Source of the DNA: Bacillota bacterium
GTDB taxonomy: Bacteria > Bacillota > Bacilli > Paenibacillales > NBRC-103111
Length of the DNA stretch: 64,000 nt
Assembly (NCBI GenBank): GCA_023386955.1
Contig: JAEWIS010000026.1
Coordinates: 186,001 to 250,000 of the forward strand
Direction of reading: 5' to 3'
Numbering within the stretch: the stretch's first letter is position 1; each line of letters starts with the position of its first letter. Made by a program: the position numbers and the translations under genes. Shown one piece after another: positions 43,926 to 51,917 of the stretch. Below the pieces are notes generated by a model. It was not told where the DNA came from. It did not search any database and worked only from the letters and a program-made list of their open reading frames with translations.

Positions 43926-44426
43926 ATGCCCAATGACAACGTAAAGAATTTATGCGAGACCACCCGGGTTAAGCTCAAGGAAGCCACCGCCAAGATGGAG
44001 CTGTTCTTAAACCATCATTCTCTGGAGCAGCTGAACACCGAAACCGATCCGGCTATGGACGAGTTTTACCGGGCGTATCTTCAGGATACCCGGCATCTTC
44101 TGGTTTTCGCGGAGGTTGCGTACGAGAAGCTTGGCGTCAGTCTGCGCCGTCCCCAATTCAATCTGGACTATTCCGAAAAGGTGCTGTACGACGTTTATCA
44201 TAACTGCGTCAACAATTTCTTCTATCCCAAGAACGAATGCTACTCCGAGGACGGCCGGTATGCCTATACAGGCCAGGATGCCATCCGCTTCCGCAAGAAG
44301 CCCAGCCGCCTGGTCCGTGACCTGACCATCGAGCTGTCCAAGATTTTTGAGGAGCTGCGCGAGGATCTGACTTATTACGAAACCGACTACATTACCAAAC
44401 GCCGTATGCAGGGCGAAAAAATATAA
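43926..44426 (+). CDS. YpuI-like protein (DUF3907)
   Basis: A 166-residue cytosolic, mostly helical protein resembling B. subtilis YpuI (VKLKEATAKMELFLNHHSLEQL.., YAYTGQDAIRFRKKPSRLVRDL). No known activity. TTAGGAGG at 43908-43915 sets the ATG at 43926. Divergent from the protease gene; followed by a strong terminator. The family assignment rests on overall pattern, so it is moderately sure. Confidence 0.75.
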   Translation: MPNDNVKNLCETTRVKLKEATAKMELFLNHHSLEQLNTETDPAMDEFYRAYLQDTRHLLVFAEVAYEKLGVSLRRPQFNLDYSEKVLYDVYHNCVNNFFYPKNECYSEDGRYAYTGQDAIRFRKKPSRLVRDLTIELSKIFEELREDLTYYETDYITKRRMQGEKI

Positions 44427-44461
44427 GCCCTGTCCTCGGGCAGAGCTGTCTTTAAGCAAAC

Positions 44462-44490
44462 AAAAAAGATGCCCCGCGGCATCTTTTTTT
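44462..44490. terminator. Bidirectional terminator between the YpuI-like gene and the dehydrogenase
   Basis: AAAAAAGATGCC-CCGC-GGCATCTTTTTTT, a perfect hairpin with A and T runs, serving both converging genes. Confidence 0.92.
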
Positions 44491-44506
44491 GATTTTATAA
44501 AAAAAC

Positions 44507-45490
44507 TTATTTGATTTCCGTTCTGCAGGGCTGGCCCGACGTGAAGCTGGCGATTCCTTCGAAGGCACAGCGCACCATAGAGGCCACGGCGGTATCCGTA
44601 TAGAAGGCCAGATGCTGGGTCATGACGGTATTGGGGAATTGGCGCAAATACGCCATGTTTTTATTCTGCAGGATATCCGTTCGCCGGTCCCGGTGATAAA
44701 TGCCGCTTTCACCCTCGATCACATCTAGTGCCAAAGCGCCGATTTTGTGATTTTCGATGCCCCAAATCAGAGCCTCCACGTCCATCAATTCCCCTCTGGC
44801 GCAATTGACCAGAACCACTCCGTCCTTCATCCGCGCAAGCGTGTCCCGGTTAATCATGTACAGGGTGCTGTCATTCAAGGGGGTATGGAGGGATATCACA
44901 TCACTTTCCCTGTAGATGGTTTCCAGGTCCACATACTGCGCCTTTTCTGCCACCTCCGGGTCCTTGTGCACATCATAAGCCAGGATTTTGGAGCCGAAAC
45001 CGCTGAGGTTTTGAATAACGGCTTTGCCGATCCGGCCGGTTCCTACGACGCCGATGGTCAGGTCATGCAGCTCTCTGCCCCGCAGACCCTTGAGGGAATA
45101 ATCGTTGACCTGGCCTCTCCACAGCGCCTGCTTGTAATGGCGGAGCACCATCAGCATCAGCATGATCGTATAGTCGGCGACACCGGTTGGCGGGTAATCC
45201 GAGTTGCAGATCCGCAAGCCGATCTTGCGGGCATGTTGGACATCGATATGGTCGTAGCCCACTGTTCGGGTGGAGCAGCAGGAGATGCCCATCTCCATTA
45301 GTTTGTCCTGAATTTCGGGGGTGAGCAGGCTGTGGCCCAGGATGGTAACGCCGTCATAGCCCCTGACCCGCTCCGCGTTATCAAGCGTCAGAATCTCCTC
45401 CACCAGTTCAGTCTCCCAGCCGAATTCAGCGGACAATTGCCCGAATATTTCCCTTTCGTCATCACGGACTTCAAATGCGATCAGCTTCAA
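44507..45490 (-). CDS. D-isomer-specific 2-hydroxyacid dehydrogenase (VanH/D-lactate dehydrogenase-like)
   Basis: A 327-residue NAD-dependent enzyme. The nucleotide-binding site is VVGTGRIGKAVIQNLSGFG (near residue 150). Catalytic residues lie in STRTVGYDHIDV, VNCARGELMD (Arg) and MTQHLAFYTDTA (His). The STR.VG..HID, VADYTIMLMLM and HLAFYT segments are close to VanH, which makes D-lactate. No vanA or vanX is nearby, so resistance is not implied. The TTG start at 45490 lies inside the 3' end of the kdgT remnant, suggesting a former operon with it. Confidence 0.88.
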   Translation of the reverse strand: MKLIAFEVRDDEREIFGQLSAEFGWETELVEEILTLDNAERVRGYDGVTILGHSLLTPEIQDKLMEMGISCCSTRTVGYDHIDVQHARKIGLRICNSDYPPTGVADYTIMLMLMVLRHYKQALWRGQVNDYSLKGLRGRELHDLTIGVVGTGRIGKAVIQNLSGFGSKILAYDVHKDPEVAEKAQYVDLETIYRESDVISLHTPLNDSTLYMINRDTLARMKDGVVLVNCARGELMDVEALIWGIENHKIGALALDVIEGESGIYHRDRRTDILQNKNMAYLRQFPNTVMTQHLAFYTDTAVASMVRCAFEGIASFTSGQPCRTEIK

Positions 45491-45936
45491 CCTGCTTCTC
45501 TCCTGTCAATGTAAAATGGGTTTTATGATTGTCCGCTTTTGCTTTTGCGGTCAGCATCTTGACAAACAGCGGAGTGGCCAATGCGCTCACCACCACAACG
45601 AAGGAAAGCTGGGCGGTTGCTGTTTCCACGAAGGGGCTATACGCGGCATCGCTTCCCGCCATGATGGACGGCACCGTCAAGGACAGACCGGCTACACCGC
45701 GTATAGCATGAAGCCCAGCCACCAGGACTCCAGAGCGGATACCAGGTTAACCCCGCTGCCCAGGCAGAAGCCCTTAAACGGCAGCATCAGTGCGGTCCCG
45801 TTTTTGGTGAAGACACGATAGCGGCTGCCGAATTCCCGAGCTGGAGGAGCTGCGGGGCAAAGGTGTTGATGCGCGAGGCCAGAAGCATCGGCAGCAACAT
45901 CAGGCCGGCCGGGATCGCCTGTATGTTCTTGAGCAT
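45471..45936 (-). pseudogene. 2-keto-3-deoxygluconate permease (kdgT) remnant
   Basis: Pieces of KdgT are readable on the minus strand in two frames. The start is MLKNIQAIPAGLMLLPMLLASRINTFAPQLLQLG (ATG at 45936). A frameshift leads into VFTKNGTALMLPFKGFCLGSGVNLVSAL. A stop, frame change and large internal gap then lead to GVAGLSLTVPSIMAGSDAAYSPFVETATAQLSFVVVVSALATPLF. The intact family is about 320 residues; only about 150 remain, so roughly half the gene, including the central helices, is deleted. The former job would be uptake of 2-keto-3-deoxygluconate. Confidence 0.82.
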
Positions 45937-46022
45937 GAATCTTCCGATCCCTCCCGGCAATCTGTTCTAAACAAACACTATATAGACGGGATCCGTGTAT
46001 TTCCAATATTGATTTTGCACGC

Positions 46023-46042
46023 TATAATAACTAAAAGTTATT
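46023..46042 (+). promoter_or_regulatory. lysR promoter -10 and palindromic operator
   Basis: TATAAT (46023-46028) overlaps the perfect palindrome AATAACT-AAA-AGTTATT (46026-46042), which fits the T-N11-A pattern of LysR-type sites. It is about 20 bases before the lysR start and faces the kdgT remnant. Confidence 0.6.
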
Positions 46043-46061
46043 AAAAAGCGAAGAGGCGCCT

Positions 46062-46976
46062 ATGAACCTGAAGCAGCTGGAATACTTTGTGGCCGTAGCG
46101 GAGAACTTGAACTTTACCAAGGCCGCCCGGAAGTTTTATATCTCCCAAACGGCCATCACCAAGCAGATTATGGCTCTGGAGGACCGTCTGGGGGCGAAGC
46201 TGTTCATCCGCTCCAAACACCGTGTGGAGCTCACTCCGGCCGGATTTGTTTTCCTGCAGGAGGCTAAAGCCATCCTGAACCGTGCGGAGGAAGCCGTCGA
46301 AAGAGTCCATCTGGCTGCCGGTGGCATTGCCGGGTCCCTGAACATCGGGTTTGTGAAGGGCTACGAAAAAACCTCCTTCTCCAATCTGATCCTGGATTTT
46401 CACAAGGACTATCCCCATGTGTTCATGTCCTTCACCCGCAACAATGCGGAGGAGCTGTACCGTGCGGCCGAAAGCCGGGATTTGGATATTGTGTTCACCA
46501 TAGCCAACGGTCTGGGCACTCATGAGGAACTGGAGCGCCGCACCGTCCGGAGATATCCGCTGGTGGCGGTGGTCTATCCCGGCCATCCTTTGGCGGACCG
46601 CGCTTCACTGAGACTGGAGGAGCTGCAGCATGAGCAATTGCTTCTGATGGATGCCTCCTACCGGGAAACAGGCGGTAGAGGAGCGGGGATCAAGGATTTT
46701 CTCGCCAACCACTCCATGCCCATGATCATCCAGCAATCGCGGGATGCGGAATCCATTCTCCTGATGGTTTCCGCCGATATGGGAGTGGCGCTGCTGCCGT
46801 CGTACACCATGAAATATCTGAACCAATCCAGGCATCTGCGCATCATTCCGCTGGAGGATGGAGTGGAAATGGTGGAGATCGCCGCTGTCTGGAACAAAAA
46901 CAATCCCAATCCTGCATTAGGCATGTTCCTGCGCAAAATGGCAAACGCCCAACAACAAAAAAGCTCCGGCGGATAA
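46062..46976 (+). CDS. LysR family transcriptional regulator
   Basis: A 304-residue LTTR. The helix-turn-helix reads MNLKQLEYFVAVAENLNFTKAARKFYISQTAITKQIMALEDRLGAKLF. The substrate-binding domain starts near residue 90 (GSLNIGFVKGYEKTSFSNLILDF). It is divergent from the kdgT remnant and the 2-hydroxyacid dehydrogenase, the classic arrangement for a regulator of the neighbouring catabolic unit. With kdgT decayed, its present target is probably the dehydrogenase alone. Confidence 0.93.
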   Translation: MNLKQLEYFVAVAENLNFTKAARKFYISQTAITKQIMALEDRLGAKLFIRSKHRVELTPAGFVFLQEAKAILNRAEEAVERVHLAAGGIAGSLNIGFVKGYEKTSFSNLILDFHKDYPHVFMSFTRNNAEELYRAAESRDLDIVFTIANGLGTHEELERRTVRRYPLVAVVYPGHPLADRASLRLEELQHEQLLLMDASYRETGGRGAGIKDFLANHSMPMIIQQSRDAESILLMVSADMGVALLPSYTMKYLNQSRHLRIIPLEDGVEMVEIAAVWNKNNPNPALGMFLRKMANAQQQKSSGG

Positions 46977-46999
46977 CAGGTCCGTCCGGAGATTTTGTT
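46962..46999. terminator. Terminator between lysR and the convergent tetR
   Basis: CTCCGGCGGA and TCCGTCCGGAG pair around TAACAGG, with a T-rich run after and an A-run before. Confidence 0.75.
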
Positions 47000-47021
47000 G
47001 TTTGTTGGGGCAAAGGCGGGG

Positions 47022-47630
47022 TTAGGGCTCAAGCTGCAGCCCTTCTGGTTGGTTACCGTTAACCAAGCCGGCTAGGGCATACCCGATCCACATCTCGATA
47101 AACCGGTCAGCCACCGGCTCCCCTGTAATCAGAAGGCGGTAGAAGAGGGGGGCGAAGAGCAGATCGATGGCCAGCTCCGTATCCAGGTCCCGGCGCAGCT
47201 CTCCCCGGGCTATACCCTTCTCCAGAATCCCCTTGGAGATCAGCCGCCGCGGGTTAAAATAACGGCTGCGGTATTCCTCCGCAATCTTGGGGTCGAATTG
47301 CCCTTCGGCAATAAACTCCTTGATGGTTTTGCCTTCCCCGCTTGTAAGAAAATCCGCCAGATGCCGGACCTGCAGAATAAGATCCTGCCGGACGGAGCCG
47401 GTATCCGGCACCGTCAGCTTTGCTTCGGAGGCTTCGAAGAAGGCCTCAATCACAACAGCGGCTTTATTGGGCCACCATTTGTAGATGGTGGCTTTGCTGA
47501 CGCCGGCCCGTTCGGATATCCCGTCCACGGTTACGGCCTTAAATCCCTGCTCCTCCAGCAACCGGCAGGCGGCGTCCAGAATGGCCTTACGTGTGCTTTC
47601 GCTTCTTGGGCGGCCAGGCTTTTTTTCCAT
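47022..47630 (-). CDS. TetR/AcrR family repressor
   Basis: A 202-residue repressor. The helix-turn-helix reads TRKAILDAACRLLEEQGFKAVTVDGISERAGVSKATIYKWWPNKAAVVIEA, then a C-terminal TetR_C-like ligand domain. It is divergent from an MFS efflux gene, and three copies of a 13-15 bp palindrome lie between them. This is the standard design of a drug-responsive repressor controlling itself and a pump. Inducer unknown. Confidence 0.93.
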   Translation of the reverse strand: MEKKPGRPRSESTRKAILDAACRLLEEQGFKAVTVDGISERAGVSKATIYKWWPNKAAVVIEAFFEASEAKLTVPDTGSVRQDLILQVRHLADFLTSGEGKTIKEFIAEGQFDPKIAEEYRSRYFNPRRLISKGILEKGIARGELRRDLDTELAIDLLFAPLFYRLLITGEPVADRFIEMWIGYALAGLVNGNQPEGLQLEP

Positions 47631-47655
47631 AACAAGTCCCCTTGTTCAGAATTTA

Positions 47656-47754
47656 AAAACGATACGTTTATTATATAGGGCCCATATTGGAATGAAAAGG
47701 GTTGACAAAACTAAACGATGCGTTTACTATTTAATTATTGAACGATACGTTTAG
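47656..47754. promoter_or_regulatory. tetR-MFS divergent control region with three operators
   Basis: Operators: AAAACGATACGTTTAT (47656-47671), CTAAACGATGCGTTTACTA (47711-47729) and GAACGATACGTTTAG (47740-47754). The MFS promoter is TTGACA (47702-47707), 17 bases, TACTAT (47725-47730), so operator 2 fills its spacer and -10. The first operator lies just downstream of a minus-strand TATAAT for tetR. Confidence 0.85.
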
Positions 47755-47782
47755 TATATAAATTGAATCGGAGGTCCTGAAG

Positions 47783-49024
47783 ATGAAGAATTCAAACCGG
47801 CTTCAATCCTTATCCAATCCCCCGGCTATGACCGCACGCCTGATGTTTATCCTGGCCGCTGCCTGTGGACTGATTGTGGCGAATCTGTATTATGCGCAGC
47901 CCTTGGTGGGCCCCATCAGCCAATCTGCAGGTATTTCGCCGGCTGCATCCGGGCTGATTGTCACGATGACCCAAATCGGGTATGTTATCGGCTTATTGTT
48001 TATCGTGCCTTTAAGCGATCTGCTGGAAAACCGTCGGCTCGTATCCATGGCCCTGGGGGTGGCTGCTGTCGGGCTGACAGGGGCTGCCCTGGCCAATGGA
48101 ATGGACATGTTTTTTGCGGCGGCGGTTCTTATTGGAGCAGGCTCAGTTGGCGCCCAGATCCTGGTGCCCTATGCCGCTTCGTTGGCTCCGGCGGACCAGC
48201 GCGGCCGGATTGTCGGCAATATTATGAGCGGTCTGCTCTTGGGTATTATGCTGGCCCGGCCTGCCGCCAGCCTTACTGCAGGCCTGTTGGGCTGGCGGGC
48301 GGTATTCCTTCTGTCCGCGGTGTTGATGGGGCTGCTGATTATGCTGCTGCTTCCCATGTTACCCAAGCGGATCCCCCAGAGCCGGGAGCGTTATCCGCAG
48401 ATTCTACTGTCACTCTGGGATTTGCTTCGGACTAAACCTGTCCTGCGCAGAAGAGCCTTGTATCAGGCTTGTCTGTTTGGCAGCTTCAGTCTCTTCTGGA
48501 CCGTGGTGCCCTTATGGCTGTCCGACCATTTCCACGCCTCCCAGAATGAAATCGCGGTTTTTGCCTTGGTTGGTGTTGCCGGCGCCATCGCCGCTCCCAT
48601 TGCCGGGAGACTGGCCGACAAGGGCTGGACCCGGCGGCTGACCGGCCTTGCCATTGTCACCGCTGCCTTATCCTTTGCGCTGACTCACGCTTTTGCAGGC
48701 AACCGAATCCTGTCCGTCATTTTCTTCTGTGCAGCCGCTGTACTGCTGGACATGGCGGTTTCGGGCAACCTGGTGCTGGGCCAGCAGGCTATCTATGCCT
48801 TGGGAGATGAAATCCGCGGGCGAGTCAACGGATTGTTTATGGCGATTTTCTTTGCAGGGGGTGCCTTGGGCTCCGCCGTTGGCGGCTGGACTTACGCTCA
48901 GGGCGGCTGGATGCTGGCATCGTTTGCCGGTATATGTTTTCCCGTGTTGGCCTTCCTGTATTATCTGACGGAGCTGCCAAGGCCGTCACGCAGGTCCCGG
49001 ATACTTCCCTCTGGGGAAATTTAA
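47783..49024 (+). CDS. MFS transporter (YgaY-type, probable efflux pump)
   Basis: A 413-residue major-facilitator protein with about twelve helices. ANLYYAQPLVGPISQSAGISPAASGLIVTMTQIGYVIGLLFIVPLSDLLENRR at the start includes the loop 2-3 motif. The second half begins near residue 215 (LFGSFSLFWTVVPLWLSDHFHASQ). The divergent TetR repressor with three operators suggests inducible export of a toxic compound. GGAGGT precedes the ATG. Substrate unknown. Confidence 0.9.
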   Translation: MKNSNRLQSLSNPPAMTARLMFILAAACGLIVANLYYAQPLVGPISQSAGISPAASGLIVTMTQIGYVIGLLFIVPLSDLLENRRLVSMALGVAAVGLTGAALANGMDMFFAAAVLIGAGSVGAQILVPYAASLAPADQRGRIVGNIMSGLLLGIMLARPAASLTAGLLGWRAVFLLSAVLMGLLIMLLLPMLPKRIPQSRERYPQILLSLWDLLRTKPVLRRRALYQACLFGSFSLFWTVVPLWLSDHFHASQNEIAVFALVGVAGAIAAPIAGRLADKGWTRRLTGLAIVTAALSFALTHAFAGNRILSVIFFCAAAVLLDMAVSGNLVLGQQAIYALGDEIRGRVNGLFMAIFFAGGALGSAVGGWTYAQGGWMLASFAGICFPVLAFLYYLTELPRPSRRSRILPSGEI

Positions 49025-49086
49025 CGGATCCGGCTCAGCGGTCAAATCCCTTCCCCGGGGCACAATGAATGGGGGAGGTGATAACG

Positions 49087-49296
49087 ATGCCTGACGTAAA
49101 ATGTGCCGTTTCCAACTGTGCATATTGGAACAAAGGGAACAAGTGCGGAGCCGACCTGATCATGATTGAAGTGGATCAGCACGCCAATGCCAAATTCGAC
49201 ACTGAATTTGCCGGTGAGTCCTTCGATACGGAACATCAGGACAATGCGCCCAATTCCAAAAACACCTGCTGCCACACCTTTAAGCCGAATTCTTAA
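49087..49296 (+). CDS. DUF1540 domain-containing protein
   Basis: A 69-residue Cys-rich protein: PDVKCAVSNCAYWNKGNKCGADLIMIE, ending NTCCHTFKPNS. The Cys spacing (CxxxxC..C..CC) indicates a small metal-binding, probably zinc, domain typical of DUF1540. GGGGAGGTGAT gives a strong ribosome site for the ATG at 49087; upstream in-frame starts are inside it. Function unknown; such proteins are common in spore formers. Confidence 0.88.
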   Translation: MPDVKCAVSNCAYWNKGNKCGADLIMIEVDQHANAKFDTEFAGESFDTEHQDNAPNSKNTCCHTFKPNS

Positions 49297-49378
49297 GTGT
49301 CCGGGGGCTTTGGCCATTTTGTCCGGGTTGGCCGGAGGATGGAAGGAAGCCTTCTGTCAGAGAGGAGGCCCGCTAGAG

Positions 49379-49879
49379 ATGGAGATCGAGAAGGACTGGG
49401 AAAAGGAAGAAGCCAAACGGGTGGACGAACCCGAGTTCGTTGATGACGAAGAGGCATTCAGCGAATTCAGCGATGAGCTGGGGGTGGAAGGGAATATCGA
49501 CGGGGTAAACCCGTCGTTAGGCTCCGTCCACAGGGATATTGAGGATTCATATATCGAGTTTAGCGGCGAATTGGGGCCGGGACAGGCGTTTTCCTCCGGG
49601 ATGGCGCCGCGGGTGGGCCAATGGGCCGACAAGGAACGGATTCCGGCAGCCGATGCCGGAAACGAAAGGGACAAGGGCGGCAACCGGACTACAGCCTGGA
49701 TTGCTATTGTCCTCGCCATCGGGTCCTTGCTGTTCTGGCCCGCTGTATTGGGACCGGCGGCAGTGGTAATGGGTGCAGTCGCCTACGCCTCGGGCAACAA
49801 ATCCGTCGGCATATGGTCCGTGGCATTGGGCCTGCTTTCGGTTATTGCCTACTTTGTCCTGCTGCCGCGACTATATTAA
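49379..49879 (+). CDS. DUF4190-like membrane protein with acidic N-terminal region
   Basis: A 166-residue protein. Residues 1-95 are acidic and soluble (EIEKDWEKEEAKRVDEPEFVDDEEAFSEFSDE). Residues about 105-165 hold two or three helices (TAWIAIVLAIGSLLFWPAVLGPAAVVMGAVAYASGNKSVGIWSVALGLLSVIAYFVL), resembling the DUF4190 small-membrane domain. AGAGGAGG 10 bases upstream fixes the ATG at 49379. A terminator follows. Function unknown. Confidence 0.78.
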   Translation: MEIEKDWEKEEAKRVDEPEFVDDEEAFSEFSDELGVEGNIDGVNPSLGSVHRDIEDSYIEFSGELGPGQAFSSGMAPRVGQWADKERIPAADAGNERDKGGNRTTAWIAIVLAIGSLLFWPAVLGPAAVVMGAVAYASGNKSVGIWSVALGLLSVIAYFVLLPRLY

Positions 49880-49888
49880 GTGAGTTGC

Positions 49889-49925
49889 AAAGCCTCTCCG
49901 GGCATGATCCGGAGGGGCTTTTGCG
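49889..49925 (+). terminator. Terminator after the DUF4190-like gene
   Basis: AAAGCCTCTCCGG pairs with CCGGAGGGGCTTT around GCATGAT, followed by T-rich sequence. Confidence 0.85.
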
Positions 49926-49945
49926 TTGTGGGGTGTTTGGGCGGC

Positions 49946-50014
49946 AACGGCCAATAAGAAGGCAACGGCCAGTCAGCGGTAACGGCCAGTCAGCGGTAAC
50001 GGCCAGTCAGCGGC
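49946..50014. repeat. 17-bp tandem repeat, about four units
   Basis: AACGGCCAGTCAGCGGT repeats at 49964, 49981 and 49998 without spacers (last base changed), preceded by a degenerate unit at 49946. No coding role seen. Confidence 0.9.
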
Positions 50015-50112
50015 AAACATGGGCAGACTGGATGGCGGTTGGCCAGCCGTAACAGCGGCAATAAGCAGCCGGACTTAGTGCTATTATCCGTCCCTTGTCC
50101 AGAAGCATTTTC

Positions 50113-50294
50113 TTACGGACCCACGATCCGTTATTTTCCGTTTTTGTACCAAAACGGGATTTTCGCGGACTGAGGTTCCGTTATTACGCTCCATCCACCC
50201 TTAAAAAGCCCGTTTGACCCCATATAACGGATCCTCGGTCCGCATAACTGGAAATAGTCCTGTTTTATTGGAAATAGCGGAACCTGTGTCCGTT
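50113..50294. repeat. Palindromic 50-bp-spaced element, family C, copy 2
   Basis: Direct units carry CGGAC at 50116 and 50166; inverted units carry GTCCG at 50238 and 50288. Both spacings are exactly 50 bp. Same family as the element at 19032. Confidence 0.86.
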
Positions 50295-50397
50295 CGGGCA
50301 GTCGTCCCAGGTATAGCAGCTGCCTCATACCTCATCAAAACTTGCAATCGCTTTCCTAACTTTATCTTCGGTCAAGCTGATCATTCCACACTTTGTA

Positions 50398-50653
50398 TAA
50401 ACCGAACGTTCGTGTTTTGTAAAAGTTAAAACCAACTGAAAAACCCTCATTTCACGAACATTTGAAACTTATTTGAATCCTAAAGTTTTGTATTGACATT
50501 ATTTCTAACATAAAGCACAATGAAATTGAGGAAAACGTTGGTCAAAACCGAACGAATGTTAAAATTGCTTTCATTGGTGATTTTTCAGGGGGAATCGGTT
50601 TTTGATGGAATAAGAGCGGCGAACCGGTGGAACCCGGATTATTCGTTCGTTTC
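50398..50653 (+). promoter_or_regulatory. PurR-box-like sites upstream of the nucleoside importer
   Basis: CCGAAC cores occur in TAAACCGAACGTTCG (50398) and AAAACCGAACGAATG (50544). A weaker CACGAACATT is at 50453, and an inverted ATTCGTTCGTTTC is at 50641. The cores match the PurR box (AWWWCCGAACWWT). I could not fix the promoter; TTGAAT at 50473 with CATTAT 18 bases on is one option. The rest of the 380-base leader is A/T-rich with no gene. Confidence 0.55.
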
Positions 50654-50673
50654 TAACTACAAGGAGGAGAACC

Positions 50674-51822
50674 ATGAAGAGAAAGAGTTTTCTGAAGCTT
50701 GGCCTGGCTGCGGCACTGAGCCTGACCACCATCCTTGCCGGCTGCGGCGACAAAAAAGACGAGGGCGCATCCAACGCTTCCACCGTAACACCTGCTACCG
50801 CCGCATCTGCAGTGGCATCCACCGGAATCAAGAATCCCCGGGTATCCTTTGTTTACATCGGGCCTCCCGGCGACGGCGGTTATACCTACCAGCATGACCA
50901 AGGCCGTCTGTATATGGAGAAGGAGCTGGGCATCAAGGCTAAGGCCGTAGAGAACGTACCGGAGAGCGCTGACGCCGAGCGGATCATCACCCAACTGGCT
51001 CAAGAATCCGATATCGTGTTCACCACCAGCTTCGGTTATATGGATTACACGCTGAACGTGGCCAAGAAATTCCCCAAGGTGAAATTCTTCCACTGCTCCG
51101 GCTACAAAACCTCTGATAACATGAGCACTTACTTCGGCAAGAACTATCAGGCCAGCTACCTGTCCGGCATCGCCGCAGGCAAAGCTACCAAGAAGAATGT
51201 CATCGGCTATGTCGGCGCATTCCCGATTCCCGAAGTGATCTATAACATCAACGCCTACACCCTGGGCGCCCAAAGCGTAAACCCGGCCGTGAAGGTTATG
51301 GTCGTATGGTCCAACACCTGGTATGATCCGGCTACCGAGAAACAAGCCGCCATCTCCCTTCTGGACAAGGGCGCTGACGTGCTGATGGCTTACCAGGATT
51401 CCCCGGCTACCATTCAGGCGGCCCAAGAGCGCGGCGCCTTCGCAGGCGGCAACGACTCCGATATGTCCCGTTTTGCTCCCGACGCTTACCTGACCAACCC
51501 TGTCTGGAACTGGGGCCCGTATTATGTGAAGGCTGTTAAATCCGTAATCGACGGCACCTTCAAGTCCGAGCAATACTCCGGCGACATGAAGGACAACACC
51601 GTAGCGCTGGCTCCCTTCGGCAACAAGGTTCCCGACGAAACCAAGAAGCTGATCGCCGACAAGCAAAAGGCGATTGTCGATGGAACCCTGGACGTATTCA
51701 CCGGCCCGATCCTGGACCAATCCGGCGCCACCAAGGTAGCAGAAGGCAAGAAGCTGACTTTGGATGAAGTGCTTGGCATGAACTGGTTTGTAAAAGGTGT
51801 AGACGGCTCTATTCCGAAGTGA
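50674..51822 (+). CDS. BMP family nucleoside-binding lipoprotein (ABC importer)
   Basis: A 382-residue PnrA/BMP-type lipoprotein. A signal peptide ends in the lipobox LAGC (residues about 21-24: MKRKSFLKLGLAAALSLTTI before it), followed by a Ser/Thr/Ala linker. The binding domain contains PRVSFVYIGPPGDGGYTYQHDQGR and ASYLSGIAAGKATKK. It captures purine nucleosides outside the membrane for the ATPase and two permeases downstream (NupNOPQ-type set). AAGGAGG precedes the ATG. PurR-like boxes upstream support a purine substrate. Confidence 0.93.
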   Translation: MKRKSFLKLGLAAALSLTTILAGCGDKKDEGASNASTVTPATAASAVASTGIKNPRVSFVYIGPPGDGGYTYQHDQGRLYMEKELGIKAKAVENVPESADAERIITQLAQESDIVFTTSFGYMDYTLNVAKKFPKVKFFHCSGYKTSDNMSTYFGKNYQASYLSGIAAGKATKKNVIGYVGAFPIPEVIYNINAYTLGAQSVNPAVKVMVVWSNTWYDPATEKQAAISLLDKGADVLMAYQDSPATIQAAQERGAFAGGNDSDMSRFAPDAYLTNPVWNWGPYYVKAVKSVIDGTFKSEQYSGDMKDNTVALAPFGNKVPDETKKLIADKQKAIVDGTLDVFTGPILDQSGATKVAEGKKLTLDEVLGMNWFVKGVDGSIPK

Positions 51823-51917
51823 TAAAATTTGTGTGATTTTTAGGAAAAACATGATGGGGAGGGCTCCAGCCGGAGTCTTCCCCATGTGTATGAACTTTCG
51901 AGGGGGCCAAATTCGGT

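Noticed and set aside
44507..45490. Vancomycin resistance locus
   Set aside because: Only a VanH-like dehydrogenase is present; no D-Ala-D-Lac ligase, VanX or VanRS is nearby.
49946..50014. CRISPR-like array
   Set aside because: The 17-bp units are directly adjacent without unique spacers, and no cas genes are present.
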